A stretch of DNA of 64,000 bases from DASXRU01 sp033856235 (lineage in GTDB: Bacteria; Acidobacteriota; Blastocatellia; Pyrinomonadales; Pyrinomonadaceae): the NCBI GenBank assembly GCA_033856235.1, contig JAWVFI010000164.1, positions 1 through 64,000 of the forward strand, in the 5' to 3' direction. The notes under the pieces were generated by a model. It was not told where the DNA came from, made no database searches, and saw only the letters and a program-made list of their open reading frames with translations. Made by a program: the position numbers and the translations under genes. This document shows, one piece after another, positions 24,074 to 33,044 of this stretch; within the stretch, counting starts at the first letter, position 1, and every line of letters starts with the position of its first letter.

Positions 24074-26839
24074 ATGACTGGAAACGAAATTCGCGAAAAG
24101 TTTTTGGAGTATTTCGAACGGCAGGGCCATACCCGTGTGCGTTCGTCGCCCCTCCTGCCCGCTAACGATCCGACCCTGCTGTTTACGAACGCGGGCATGA
24201 ACCAGTTTAAGGACGTCTTTCTCGGACTGGAGAAGCGCGAATATGTGCGCGCCTGCTCTTCGCAGAAGTGCGTCCGGGCCGGCGGCAAACATAACGACCT
24301 CGACGAAGTGGGAAAGACCGCGCGGCACCAGACGTTTTTCGAGATGCTGGGGAACTTTTCTTTTGGCGATTACTTCAAGGAAGACGCGATCAAATTTGCG
24401 TGGGACCTGCTGGTCAATGAGTTCAAGCTCGATCCGGCGCGGATGTGGTTCTCAGTTTACGAAGGCGACGCCGAAGTCGGCCCCGATGAAGATGCGGAAC
24501 GTTTCTGGGAACAGGTGGGCGCGCCGCGCGAAAGAATTTTGCGCTTTGGCAAGAAGGACAACTTCTGGCAGATGGGCGACGCCGGACCGTGCGGGCCCTG
24601 CAGCGAAATTCATTACTACATGGGCGATGCTCCCAGCGATGCCGAAAATTGCGCGGCTAACGTTAACGGTCCAACCGATATCATTACCGAGATTTGGAAC
24701 CTGGTCTTCATGCAGTTCGACCGCAGTGAAGTTTCGCCAGGGCAATACAAACTGGAACCGCTGCCCGCGCCTTCCGTGGACACCGGAATGGGACTCGAGC
24801 GCCTCTCGGTGGTATTGCAAGGCGTAAAGTCGAATTATGAAACGGATCTGTTGCGGAACATCGTGGAGTTCACCGCAAATCTGGCCGATCGTCCTTACGA
24901 AGCAGAGACTCAGGAAGGCTTTGCCATGCGCGTGATCGCCGATCACGCCAGGGCGACGGCTTTCTTAATTGCTGATGGCATCCTGCCGGGTAATGAAGGA
25001 CGTAATTATGTCCTCCGCAAAATTATGCGTCGCGCGATTTATCAGGGCCGGCACGCGCTCGGGTTCTCCGGTCCTTTCTTCTACAAGGTAACTGATTTCG
25101 TGGTTGACCAAATGGGAGCGCCATATCCCGAACTGGAATCCTCGCGTAGTTTCATCGAGAAGATGGTGAAGCTGGAAGAGGAGCGGTTTGGCTCGACGAT
25201 GACCGTTGGCTTGCAAAAGTTGGAGGAACTTTTTACACACGCACCGGCCGTTACGCCGCCGTATGCCGACCTCGCTAGGTTGTACGACACGTTCGGAACG
25301 CCACGGGATCTGATTCGAGTTGGTTTGGAAGAACGCGGTTTTGTAACTGAAGAGACAGAGTTCAACGAGTTGTTCGATGTTGCTTTACAGGCGCTGCAGC
25401 AATCCGCCACGCCGGGCAAGGAAGACAGGCAGGCGAAAGCCAAACCGGTGTACACCGATACTGCTACTAAGTTAGAGCGAACAACATTCCGCGGCTATGA
25501 GTTGACAAAAGTTGACGGAGCTAAGGTGGTTGCCCTGCTCAAGGGTATCGCCGTGGACGCCCTCGCGGAAGGTGATGAAGGCGAAGTCGTGTTGGATTAC
25601 ACTCCTTTTTACGCTGAGAGCGGTGGCCAAGTCGGCGATGTGGGCAGGTTAAGCGACCCACCCGCTATCGCAGGTGGTACTGATCTCACGGCGGCGCTCG
25701 CAACACGTCCTGGTGGTGATCTCATAGTAATCGTGCAGGACACTTACTCGCCGGCGCAGGGTTTGATCGTTCACAAGGTCAAAGTTGAAAAGGGCACTCT
25801 GAAGGTGGGCGATATCGTTACCGCCGAAGTCGACGTCGAGAAGCGCGACGCCACGAGGCGTAATCACACGGCTACACACTTAATGCACGCTGCCTTGCGC
25901 GAAGTCCTGGGAACCCACGTCAAACAGGCGGGCTCAGTCGTGGCGCCCAACTACTTGCGCTTTGACTTCAATCACTACCAGCCGTTGACGCAAAGTGAAA
26001 TCGAAGAGATCGAGCGTTTGGTCAACTATCACATCCTGCGAAATGAACCGGTGCAAACGGACGAGATGGCAGTAGAAGATGCCATGCGCTCTGGCGCCAT
26101 GGCTTTGTTCGGAGAGAAGTACGGTGAGAAAGTTCGCGTGCTTTCGATCAAGGGCGCAGAGGCGATTTTTTCAAAAGAGCTCTGCGGTGGCACGCACGTC
26201 CGCGCTACCGGTGACATTGGAGTATTCAAGATCATCAGCGACGAATCTATCGCTTCAGGCGTTAGACGAATTCGCGCCATCACCGGCGTGGACGCTTATG
26301 AGCGTTTCCGTGAAGACGAAGGACTCATCGCCCAAGTGACCGGCGAGCTGCGAACATCCCGCACCGAATTACCCGCCATGATTGGCAAGTTGCAGGATGA
26401 ACTCAAGAAAGCCAGACGCGAGGCTGACGAGCTACGTCTGAAGATAGCGACGGGCGCAGTAGGCAGCGCCGCTGGAAATGGCGATGATGGTCGCGATATT
26501 GCGGGAGTGCGAGTGCTGGCGCGTGAAGCCAGCGGCCTGGATGCCACTGGTATGCGCCAGCTCTCAGACACACTGCTCGCGCGCATCAAATCAGGAGTCG
26601 TGATTGTGGGCCGTAGTAACGATGGCAAAGCATCGCTGATCGTTCGCACTTCAAACGATCTCACCTCCAGGGTTCCCGCCGGAAAGGTAATCAAGGAGCT
26701 TGCCCCAATAATTGGTGGCAAAGGCGGCGGCAAACCGGATATGGCTGAAGGTGGCGGCACGCAACCCGACAAACTAACTGAAGCGCTGGAAGCCAGCTAC
26801 GCCGTGATCGAAAGACTGTTGACCCACGGGACAGCCTGA
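24074..26839 (+). CDS. alaS: Alanyl-tRNA synthetase
   Basis: A 921-residue class II synthetase, somewhat longer than the usual 875. It charges tRNA-Ala with alanine. The N-terminus EIREKFLEYFERQGHTRVRSS, the motif FTNAGMNQFKDVFLG, the editing-domain zinc ligands HTATHLMH (from about residue 598) and CGGTH (about residue 704) are all present. The C-terminal domain ends with a glycine-rich GGKGGGKPDMAEGGG. Coding quality looks normal. It is transcribed with or just after recX. Confidence 0.98.
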   Translation: MTGNEIREKFLEYFERQGHTRVRSSPLLPANDPTLLFTNAGMNQFKDVFLGLEKREYVRACSSQKCVRAGGKHNDLDEVGKTARHQTFFEMLGNFSFGDYFKEDAIKFAWDLLVNEFKLDPARMWFSVYEGDAEVGPDEDAERFWEQVGAPRERILRFGKKDNFWQMGDAGPCGPCSEIHYYMGDAPSDAENCAANVNGPTDIITEIWNLVFMQFDRSEVSPGQYKLEPLPAPSVDTGMGLERLSVVLQGVKSNYETDLLRNIVEFTANLADRPYEAETQEGFAMRVIADHARATAFLIADGILPGNEGRNYVLRKIMRRAIYQGRHALGFSGPFFYKVTDFVVDQMGAPYPELESSRSFIEKMVKLEEERFGSTMTVGLQKLEELFTHAPAVTPPYADLARLYDTFGTPRDLIRVGLEERGFVTEETEFNELFDVALQALQQSATPGKEDRQAKAKPVYTDTATKLERTTFRGYELTKVDGAKVVALLKGIAVDALAEGDEGEVVLDYTPFYAESGGQVGDVGRLSDPPAIAGGTDLTAALATRPGGDLIVIVQDTYSPAQGLIVHKVKVEKGTLKVGDIVTAEVDVEKRDATRRNHTATHLMHAALREVLGTHVKQAGSVVAPNYLRFDFNHYQPLTQSEIEEIERLVNYHILRNEPVQTDEMAVEDAMRSGAMALFGEKYGEKVRVLSIKGAEAIFSKELCGGTHVRATGDIGVFKIISDESIASGVRRIRAITGVDAYERFREDEGLIAQVTGELRTSRTELPAMIGKLQDELKKARREADELRLKIATGAVGSAAGNGDDGRDIAGVRVLAREASGLDATGMRQLSDTLLARIKSGVVIVGRSNDGKASLIVRTSNDLTSRVPAGKVIKELAPIIGGKGGGKPDMAEGGGTQPDKLTEALEASYAVIERLLTHGTA

Positions 26840-26852
26840 CGACTTCTTCACG

Positions 26853-27197
26853 CTACATCATCCTCTGTTTGTCCGTGAGGGCGATGTTCATCTTTTCCAG
26901 GGTCACGCGATTCAGCGTGCCAGTCACCTTCACACTTTCCGCTGTCTGGTACTTTTTCAGGCCGGCGCGCGTATCAGCGTCAAGCTTGCCTGTTTGCTCG
27001 CCGTTATAGAACCCTCGCCCTTTCAGTATCCCCTGGGCCTGCTTGATCTGATCTTTGTTCGCGCGAAAAACCGGGCCGCGCTTTTTCTTGGCGGCCGTAT
27101 TTGTATTGGTGGCAGTCGATGAGTTGGTGTTCTGTGTGGCCAAAGCCATCGAAGAAACGAAGAGAAGCGACAGCACTACAGTGATGAGTTTTTTCAT
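26853..27197 (-). CDS. Small exported protein with peptidoglycan-binding-like domain
   Basis: A 114-residue protein. A signal peptide (about 1-20, LITVVLSLLFVSSMALA) precedes a Thr/Asn-rich linker and a PG_binding_1-like helical bundle (IKQAQGILKGRGFYNGEQTG, DADTRAGLKKYQ). Such domains bind cell-wall peptidoglycan, and no catalytic domain is attached. It converges on alaS with 13 bases between their ends. The ATG has AAGGAAAAG a few bases upstream. Confidence 0.85.
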   Translation of the reverse strand: MKKLITVVLSLLFVSSMALATQNTNSSTATNTNTAAKKKRGPVFRANKDQIKQAQGILKGRGFYNGEQTGKLDADTRAGLKKYQTAESVKVTGTLNRVTLEKMNIALTDKQRMM

Positions 27198-27667
27198 GTT
27201 CTTTTCCTTTATTGTGAGGCGCGTTGGAGACGCGCGCTGGTTGTTCGAACTGAATTACAGGTGGTAAAGCGCGCGTATGATACTCTTGCCCCCATTGCTC
27301 GCTAAGGCGATCGCGAAGGCCCCTCTTAACGCTCTCTGCTAACATTTTTGCAAGCAAAGCTTCTGACCGAATTGGCCTGAGCACCCTCAGCGGGTTCCCG
27401 CCTAACCTCAACTGGTATCGCCAGGCGCCCGATCCTCGCCACCAAAAAACCCCAGCAAAATCGCACGGACACCCTAAACTAGATAACAAATCCCAACAGA
27501 GTTGTTCTTAGTTGAACGCTATGTTAGTATCGCTTTGGCCTTCCGAATGGCCGAAATCCAAAACTTGTCCTAAGTCCTCAAGAAGTCCTTACAGAGCCTG
27601 CTAACGCGAGTGCGATTAGGATCGCAGCCAATCTTTCTTCGAAATTACGACCCTCCGGGAAACCGCA
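27198..27667. other. Intergenic region before the lytic transglycosylase gene
   Basis: This is 470 bases between divergent genes. On the plus strand TTGTTC (27502-27507), 17 bases and TAGTAT (27525-27530) could be a promoter with a leader of about 130 bases. The leader was read for known riboswitch cores, including the c-di-AMP and c-di-GMP types often found before wall hydrolases, and none was recognised. No repeats were seen. Confidence 0.4.
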
Positions 27668-28480
27668 ATGACAAAAACCCTCTGCACAATCATCTTCGCC
27701 TTGATGGCCGCCATTCCCACCCTGGCCCAGGGAAGTCTTTATCAGTTCGACAACTTTGATATTCAAAACGGCGTACGGGTTCAAAAGCCGGCTGACGTAA
27801 CGCGACCACGCACAGTCAAGAATCGTCTGCTGATGATGGCATCCGCAGACAAGACGAATAAGATCCAGTTGGTCGCGCGTACCTATCCGCAGCCCAGCCC
27901 GATTCCTTTGAATGTCAGCCGATCGCTGGATGGGTTCACGACCGGCAACGCCCTGGTAGACGGTTTCATAGTTGATTCGGGTAAGCGCAACGGCGTCGAT
28001 CCGATTCTGCTTTACTCCATCATGCATCAGGAATCGAGTTTCAAAGCGCGCGCTACCTCGTACAAGGGCGCCCGGGGCTTGATGCAGTTAATGCCGCCCA
28101 CGGCGATGCGTTTTGGGGTGACCAACATCTATGACCCACGCCAGAATATCGAGGGGGGCGCTCGCTATATGAGGTTTCTGCTTGATTACTTTGGCGGAAA
28201 TGTGCGGCTTGCGTTGGCAGGATATAACGCGGGAGAAGGCGCGGTGCTGAAATATGGACGCCAGATACCTCCTTACCAGGAGACTCAGGAGTATGTCCGC
28301 CGCATTTATCGTCGTTACGCGTTGATTCGCGACCCGCAGTCGGTGCAGGATGCCCGGCGTATAAATAATTCTGAGCTGGCCGCAGTCCAGTCGCGAGAAC
28401 CGGTGGCGTTGAATATTTACGAGCGTTCCGTGTTCGCGGTGCGTTTGCCGGATGGAAGACTGCAGCTGGTTAGTCAGTAG
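27668..28480 (+). CDS. Secreted lytic transglycosylase (SLT domain)
   Basis: A 270-residue protein. A signal peptide (MTKTLCTIIFALMAAIPTLA) is followed by about 85 residues of unassigned sequence and a transglycosylase SLT domain with the catalytic glutamate E122 in HQESSF, then GARGLMQLMP, NIEGGARYMRFLL and LAGYNAGEGAV, the standard order. It cleaves peptidoglycan to 1,6-anhydro-muropeptides in the periplasm. A perfect intrinsic terminator follows 20 bases after the stop, so it is likely a single-gene transcript. Confidence 0.95.
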   Translation: MTKTLCTIIFALMAAIPTLAQGSLYQFDNFDIQNGVRVQKPADVTRPRTVKNRLLMMASADKTNKIQLVARTYPQPSPIPLNVSRSLDGFTTGNALVDGFIVDSGKRNGVDPILLYSIMHQESSFKARATSYKGARGLMQLMPPTAMRFGVTNIYDPRQNIEGGARYMRFLLDYFGGNVRLALAGYNAGEGAVLKYGRQIPPYQETQEYVRRIYRRYALIRDPQSVQDARRINNSELAAVQSREPVALNIYERSVFAVRLPDGRLQLVSQ

Positions 28481-28500
28481 CGGCTCAACCAAAGTTTTAA

Positions 28501-28538
28501 AAAGAGGCGGACCTGTTCATAAGGTCCGCCTCTTTTTG
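28501..28538 (+). terminator. Intrinsic terminator after the lytic transglycosylase gene
   Basis: A 14-base perfect stem AAAGAGGCGGACCT/AGGTCCGCCTCTTT with a 7-base loop is followed by a T run. The A-rich 5' side suggests it could also work on the minus strand. Confidence 0.95.
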
Positions 28539-28624
28539 TGTGCTAATGGCCCTCATGTTTGGGCTGGGGCTTTATTTCGGTATGATTCATTTGTTATCGA
28601 AAGGCCCTTGCTAACAGCCGGTGA

Positions 28625-30043
28625 ATGAACTCCGTTAGAGAAGCAATGCTTGACCCCCGGGAAAAAAATGATGAAGCGCCAGTGCGCCGGGTCTTGATTG
28701 TGACCGACGCCGCAAAGGCAGTCTTCCAGCCGCAATTGGAGGCAGCAGGCTTAGTGACGCTGGCCACAACTTCGGCCAGAGCACTACTAGCGATTAGCGA
28801 ATTCTCCCCCTCGGTTCTGATCATTGAAATGGCCGCGGCAGATTCTGCCAGAGATGAGCGAGTCGCTTTGGCGCGACAACTGCGCTCGACTTCTGCCACC
28901 TATACGCTCCCTATTGTGATGGTTTGTGATCTGTGTGATGAGAACATTCGACAAGTGGCGACGAGTATTGGCGTTGATGATTGTTTTGCCCGGGCCACTC
29001 CGGTGTCTGAAGTGCTGGCGCGATTGGATGCGTTGTTCTGGCGCGTCGCGGCTGGACGCCGGTCTCCTGCTTTATTGGAAGGTCAGCGACTGGAGATCGA
29101 TAATTTCCTTCTGCTGTTAGATTCAATTCGCGAACAGATTGACCGGCGACAACCAGGAACCGTGGCGCTACTGGTTGTGGCTTGTGCTTCTCAACCGACG
29201 TCCGCCCGCAGAATAGAGCGGGTCAAAGAAGAGGCGTTCGGATTCTTCAAACTCAATCTGCGGCGTCTGGATGAGGTTGCCTTTTACGGGCCGAACGCGC
29301 TGCTGATTTGCCTTCCGCGGCTGAGTTCTTCGGCGGCAAGTTCCAGGTTGCGCGAGTTACGCGCGGAGTTCCTTTCGGCACACGCCGACGTCGAGGTGCA
29401 CATGGGTTTAGCTTCGTTTCCAGCCGATGGCACGGATGTGGAAAAGCTGCTTGAGAAATGCGACGCCGCAGCGGCCAGAGCGCCGGCTGAATTTCCCACA
29501 GACTCCGACACATCGGAACACATGGAACTTCTGGTTTCCGGTTCTGAGATACTCAGTCCGCCTGTTCGACAAACCGCGCAATCCGATGCCACCGCAACCA
29601 AGATCAAAGAGCTGGCACTAGAGGCCGCGCCAAAGGCCGCAGTTCGGACCGGGGAAGCCAGCGAGGACGTTAGGGCGCTCCGGGTGTTACTGGCCGTGTC
29701 AGATGCACCGCGGATGGCGCGCTTGAATTCTCTGATTCGCTCGGCCGGCTACGAAGTTCGAGCTGCTTTCGATGGAGAGCAAGCATTGAGTCTCCTAAGA
29801 ATCGAACGGCCCGATCTACTGCTGTTGGAATCCGGGCTGGACAAAATCAACGGGTTGGAGATGATCGAACGTCTGCGCCAGCAGGGGGGAGGCCGGATCC
29901 TTTTACCGGTACTATTCCTTAATTCGTCCGGGGACGATAACGCGGGTCGCGAGGCGCTCGCGTTGGGCGCGCGCAAGGTCCTGACTCAGCCGTTTGAGCC
30001 GGGCGATGTCCTGGCCGGAATGCGCGAAGCGGCAAGTGTTTAG
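28625..30043 (+). CDS. Degenerate receiver-GGDEF-receiver protein
   Basis: A 472-residue protein with three modules: receiver-like (about 20-135), a GGDEF-like region without the signature (the site reads FYGPNALL, about 218-225), and a second receiver-like domain (about 355-472). In both receivers the phosphoacceptor aspartate is replaced by glutamate: E68 in VLIIEM and E402 in LLLLESGLD. The second also has Gln for the conserved Lys (TQPF). It is therefore unlikely to be phosphorylated or to make c-di-GMP, and probably acts as a protein-protein regulator. The next gene starts 13 bases downstream. Partner proteins are unknown. Confidence 0.8.
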   Translation: MNSVREAMLDPREKNDEAPVRRVLIVTDAAKAVFQPQLEAAGLVTLATTSARALLAISEFSPSVLIIEMAAADSARDERVALARQLRSTSATYTLPIVMVCDLCDENIRQVATSIGVDDCFARATPVSEVLARLDALFWRVAAGRRSPALLEGQRLEIDNFLLLLDSIREQIDRRQPGTVALLVVACASQPTSARRIERVKEEAFGFFKLNLRRLDEVAFYGPNALLICLPRLSSSAASSRLRELRAEFLSAHADVEVHMGLASFPADGTDVEKLLEKCDAAAARAPAEFPTDSDTSEHMELLVSGSEILSPPVRQTAQSDATATKIKELALEAAPKAAVRTGEASEDVRALRVLLAVSDAPRMARLNSLIRSAGYEVRAAFDGEQALSLLRIERPDLLLLESGLDKINGLEMIERLRQQGGGRILLPVLFLNSSGDDNAGREALALGARKVLTQPFEPGDVLAGMREAASV

Positions 30044-30056
30044 CGAGGTAAAGAGT

Positions 30057-30650
30057 ATGCACTGCAACAACTGTGGTTCCTACGTCCCGGCCAGCGTCCG
30101 CTTTTGTGCAAACTGCGGCGTACCGGCCAGCGATCCGGAGGCAACCAGAATTGCTCGGACGCAACCAGGAGTAATGGAACGCGCGGGCGGCGAACATGAT
30201 CTCGAGCAGGTGATCTTTACCACGCGCCCGACGCTGATCTTCATCAAGATCGGTTATCTTGCCGCCGTGATTGCGGCCATTTTGGTCACAGTGCTGCTGG
30301 CGATGATTCCGGGCGTGGAAGTGCCCTTCTACATTTCTTTACCGCTGGCTCTGTCCCTGTTGCTGATTCCAGCCTATTACCATCTGCGGCGCAACATGCT
30401 GCGCTACACGTTGACTGATTCCAAGATTGAAATTGATTATGGATTGATTTCCCGCACGACCCGCAACATTCCTTTGAGCAAAATCCAGGATGTGACGGTT
30501 TCGGCAAGCATTTGGCAGCGCCTGCTGCGGTTTGGTGATGTGGTAATAGATAACGCCAGCGAGATGGGTGGCACAACCGTGCTTAAGAACATCAACACGC
30601 CGCGGCATTACGCAGATCTGCTTTTGCGGGAGCTGCGCCGGTGGCAGTAG
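30057..30650 (+). CDS. Zinc-ribbon, PH-domain (YdbS-like) membrane protein
   Basis: About 197 residues. An N-terminal zinc ribbon (C3-x2-C6, C17-x2-C20) is followed by two transmembrane helices (about 66-90 and 95-112) and a bacterial PH-like domain (LTDSKIEIDYGLISRTTRNI, IPLSKIQDVTVS, FGDVVIDNAS). The bPH_2/YdbS pattern is good; function is unclear, though such proteins are linked to membrane stress and lipid contact. ATG 30057 with GAGG upstream is chosen over the longer frame, which overlaps the previous gene. Confidence 0.85.
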   Translation: MHCNNCGSYVPASVRFCANCGVPASDPEATRIARTQPGVMERAGGEHDLEQVIFTTRPTLIFIKIGYLAAVIAAILVTVLLAMIPGVEVPFYISLPLALSLLLIPAYYHLRRNMLRYTLTDSKIEIDYGLISRTTRNIPLSKIQDVTVSASIWQRLLRFGDVVIDNASEMGGTTVLKNINTPRHYADLLLRELRRWQ

Positions 30651-30754
30651 ACTTTCGTCCGTGTTCCTGGCTTTCCGTCGTTAGCTGGAACATTGGTGGT
30701 GGGCCGGGGTCTAAGTACACTCGTACCGATTTGTTCATTTTTTGAGAGGCTTAC

Positions 30755-31936
30755 GTGCGCTTTTTTTTCTTAGTTCGACATCTGCTGGTGGTAGTCGCGG
30801 TTCTGGGTTTGCCAGTCTCCGCGGCAGCCGCCCTGCCAATTGATGCAGCGGCCAAAAGTTTACCTGATCAGCTGGATAAGTATCGCGCGAGTGGGCCACC
30901 CCAGTTACCCGAAGCCGGCCTTTTCGAACAAAGGAGTCCCGAGGATTTTGGATCCACATCGTCGGCTACGCGCACTTACATCCTCACTGGTGGGCGCCTG
31001 GCCCAAGTGACTGTCAGCCTGGTCAAGACGTTGAGCGATTCGGGGGCATTTGCACTGTTGTCGGATCAAAGGACCGGCGCAGAGACGATTAAGCAGGGAG
31101 TCGTTGGCACTGCGAGTATCGTTCATCCCGGCGGCATGCTGGATCCCGCTTGGGTCGCGTTCTTCAAGGGTCGTGACTTTGTACTCCTCAGCACTGTTCA
31201 TAAGGCAGAGGCGACTCAGGACGATCTCCTAACCTTCGCGCGCGGTTTGGCCGAAGGCTTGGACGCCTCTGAGGATGACATCCCGGTGTTAATAAGACAT
31301 TTGCCACAGTGGCAAACAGCCCAGCCATGGGCGCGCTATGCGGTCAGTTCTAACTCCTTGAAGAAGAACGTAGCAAGCCAAACCATCCTGAATGAAGTTG
31401 GTTTCGACGGTGGGACCGAAGCAGTAGTCGCAGACTATGGTTCATCGCGACTCGTTATTATCGAATTCACGACGCCCCAGCTCTCCATCGATAACGATCG
31501 GCGCATTGCAGCGAAGATTCAGGAACTCCGAAACTCCGGCCAACCAGTTCCTTCCGCCTATCGCCGCGTCGGCAATTATTCAGTTTTTGTTTTCAATGCC
31601 CCGGATGAAAAAACCGCCACTGAGTTAATCGACCAGGTGAAATACGAACAGGTCGTGCAATGGCTAGGCGAAAATCCTTACTGGTTTGAGAAGGCCCAAC
31701 GGATGTACGCGCAAACAACTGCGAGCGTACTAGTAGCAGTACTCCAAAGTTCGGGGCTTTCGCTTTTAATTTGTCTCGGGATCGGGGGCATCTTCGGATT
31801 TTTCCTGTTCCGCCGCCGACGTGCGCAGCAAGCGGCCGCAACCTACTCCGATGCCGGAGGAATGACGCGGCTCAATATTGATGAGATGACAGCCGACCAT
31901 CGTGATCAGAAACTGCTGCTCAGTGACAAACCATAA
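30755..31936 (+). CDS. Exported or membrane-anchored protein of unknown function
   Basis: A 393-residue protein starting at GTG with GAGAGG upstream. An N-terminal signal peptide (about 1-26) and a C-terminal transmembrane helix (about 327-350, followed by FRRRR) suggest a periplasmic domain held in the inner membrane with a short cytoplasmic tail. The periplasmic part has repeated alpha/beta segments (YAVSSNSLKKN, LVIIEFTTPQL, YSVFVFNAPDEKTATELIDQ). It may belong to the acidobacterial DUF6599-type proteins, but I could not confirm that. It probably continues the transcript of the PH-domain gene. Confidence 0.7.
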   Translation: MRFFFLVRHLLVVVAVLGLPVSAAAALPIDAAAKSLPDQLDKYRASGPPQLPEAGLFEQRSPEDFGSTSSATRTYILTGGRLAQVTVSLVKTLSDSGAFALLSDQRTGAETIKQGVVGTASIVHPGGMLDPAWVAFFKGRDFVLLSTVHKAEATQDDLLTFARGLAEGLDASEDDIPVLIRHLPQWQTAQPWARYAVSSNSLKKNVASQTILNEVGFDGGTEAVVADYGSSRLVIIEFTTPQLSIDNDRRIAAKIQELRNSGQPVPSAYRRVGNYSVFVFNAPDEKTATELIDQVKYEQVVQWLGENPYWFEKAQRMYAQTTASVLVAVLQSSGLSLLICLGIGGIFGFFLFRRRRAQQAAATYSDAGGMTRLNIDEMTADHRDQKLLLSDKP

Positions 31937-31941
31937 CTACC

Positions 31942-31981
31942 AAAGCAAAAACGCGGTTGGAGAATCATCTCCAACCGCGTT
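31942..31981 (-). terminator. Intrinsic terminator (minus strand), possibly bidirectional
   Basis: A perfect 14-base stem AACGCGGTTGGAGA/TCTCCAACCGCGTT with a 4-base loop. On the minus strand the stem is followed by TTTTGCTTT; on the plus strand only by TCTTCC. It would end a minus-strand transcript coming from 32.2 kb or further, and may also stop the 30755-31936 transcript. Confidence 0.85.
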
Positions 31982-32481
31982 CTTCCTACCCTTAGCTCGT
32001 TAGTAACTTAGACCCTACTAGAAACCCTTACCGACTTTGCGGGCTGCCGGTCTTCCTGAGGAGGCTCCCCCAAGCCTCTGACAAGCGAAACCGGCAGCCC
32101 AGCAATGAACGCCCTTTGACCTATTCGCCGATGACGACCCCGTTCCCCCGAAAGGGCCGCCGCCTGCTCCTGTTAATGAGAGGACGCCTCCCCCAAAGCC
32201 TCCACTCATTTGGTCGCCGAGCCTGACCCGATATACCTTTTTACCCTTCTATGTCTAACTGCGAGATTGCTGAGCAATGAGCGTGCCAGTGGCACAGAAC
32301 TCGTTCACAGATTCTGACGTAGCCTTAAAATATAGAGAAAACGCCCTTCGTGATTTGAGCCCGTCACGGTGGCTGTAAGTGCGAGCCAGCACTTTTGTAA
32401 ACGTTCCGTACAGTCGAGAGAGTTTGCTGAATTGAAATCAAACGGGGGGAGAGTGGGAGCGAACTTAACTTGATTAGGGAA
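31982..32481 (-). other. 500-base region with a possible small gene or structured RNA
   Basis: No confident CDS. On the minus strand TTAGAC (32253-32258), 17 bases and TATATC (32230-32235) could be a promoter. A 63-codon glycine-rich frame (32018-32209, MSGGFGGGVLSLTGAGGG at its start) follows without a good ribosome site. An 11-base perfect stem GGGCTGCCGGT/ACCGGCAGCCC (32041-32051 with 32090-32100) lies inside it, and the strong terminator at 31942-31981 is 37 bases further on. This would fit a small RNA, a small gene, or the 3' region of the 32482-33036 gene. Confidence 0.35.
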
Positions 32482-33036
32482 TTAGAAATTGTCTGGCCGA
32501 AAGGGGCGACCATAAAACTCCTGGTAGAGCCAGCCCAGTACCCGGACTTCCGCCGTACAGAGAGTTTCCAACCAACAGTTCACGAGAAAATTGGATCGCG
32601 CGTTGGCGGCGGGGATCTTTTCCGACTCAGTAACTACTGAAGCCGGCGAGGCCAGATCGAGTCGATAGGCAGCGGCCACGTCTTCGGTCGCCTTGGTGGC
32701 CTTGTCGAGAGCATTCAGGAGCTGGCACATCCAGCTGTGTAGTTGCTCTTCGTTAGCATGCTCTGAAAGTGCCTGCAGAATCCCAATAGCAACCCGGTCC
32801 TCAGCGCGATTAAAGAAAAAGACTTCTTCGCCCGAACTGCGGCTCTGTTCCTGTTTCCACTGGAAAACCTCTTCCACCCGCGGATTCCTGACGACCGCAA
32901 CCCGCTGATCGTAGTCCAGGAACCATTGAATGACCTCTGGCAGCGAATCAACGTCGATGGCGCCACGCTCGTCTCTTCCTAAGGGGGGCTGCGCTGAATC
33001 CGTCTGCGCGATCGTATCGGCGTTGGATTGGGACAT
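32482..33036 (-). CDS. Hypothetical protein, 184 residues
   Basis: No family recognised. It is a soluble, acidic, mostly helical protein without signal peptide or membrane helix, with a tryptophan-rich middle and C-terminus (VIQWFLDYDQRV, EVFQWKQEQ, VNCWLETLCTAEVRVLGWLYQEF). It ends FYGRPFRPDNF. The gene starts 8 bases after the stop codon of the asparaginase gene, in the same direction, so the two are co-transcribed. Role unknown. Confidence 0.65.
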   Translation of the reverse strand: MSQSNADTIAQTDSAQPPLGRDERGAIDVDSLPEVIQWFLDYDQRVAVVRNPRVEEVFQWKQEQSRSSGEEVFFFNRAEDRVAIGILQALSEHANEEQLHSWMCQLLNALDKATKATEDVAAAYRLDLASPASVVTESEKIPAANARSNFLVNCWLETLCTAEVRVLGWLYQEFYGRPFRPDNF

Positions 33037-33044
33037 ATGCTGCC

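Noticed and set aside
27537..27667. c-di-AMP or c-di-GMP riboswitch before the lytic transglycosylase
   Set aside because: The leader does not show the conserved cores of these classes by eye.
32018..32209. Glycine-rich 63-residue ORF as a confident protein gene or bacteriocin
   Set aside because: No ribosome site, and the C-terminal half overlaps an 11-base perfect stem, which argues as well for RNA; kept only as a region note.
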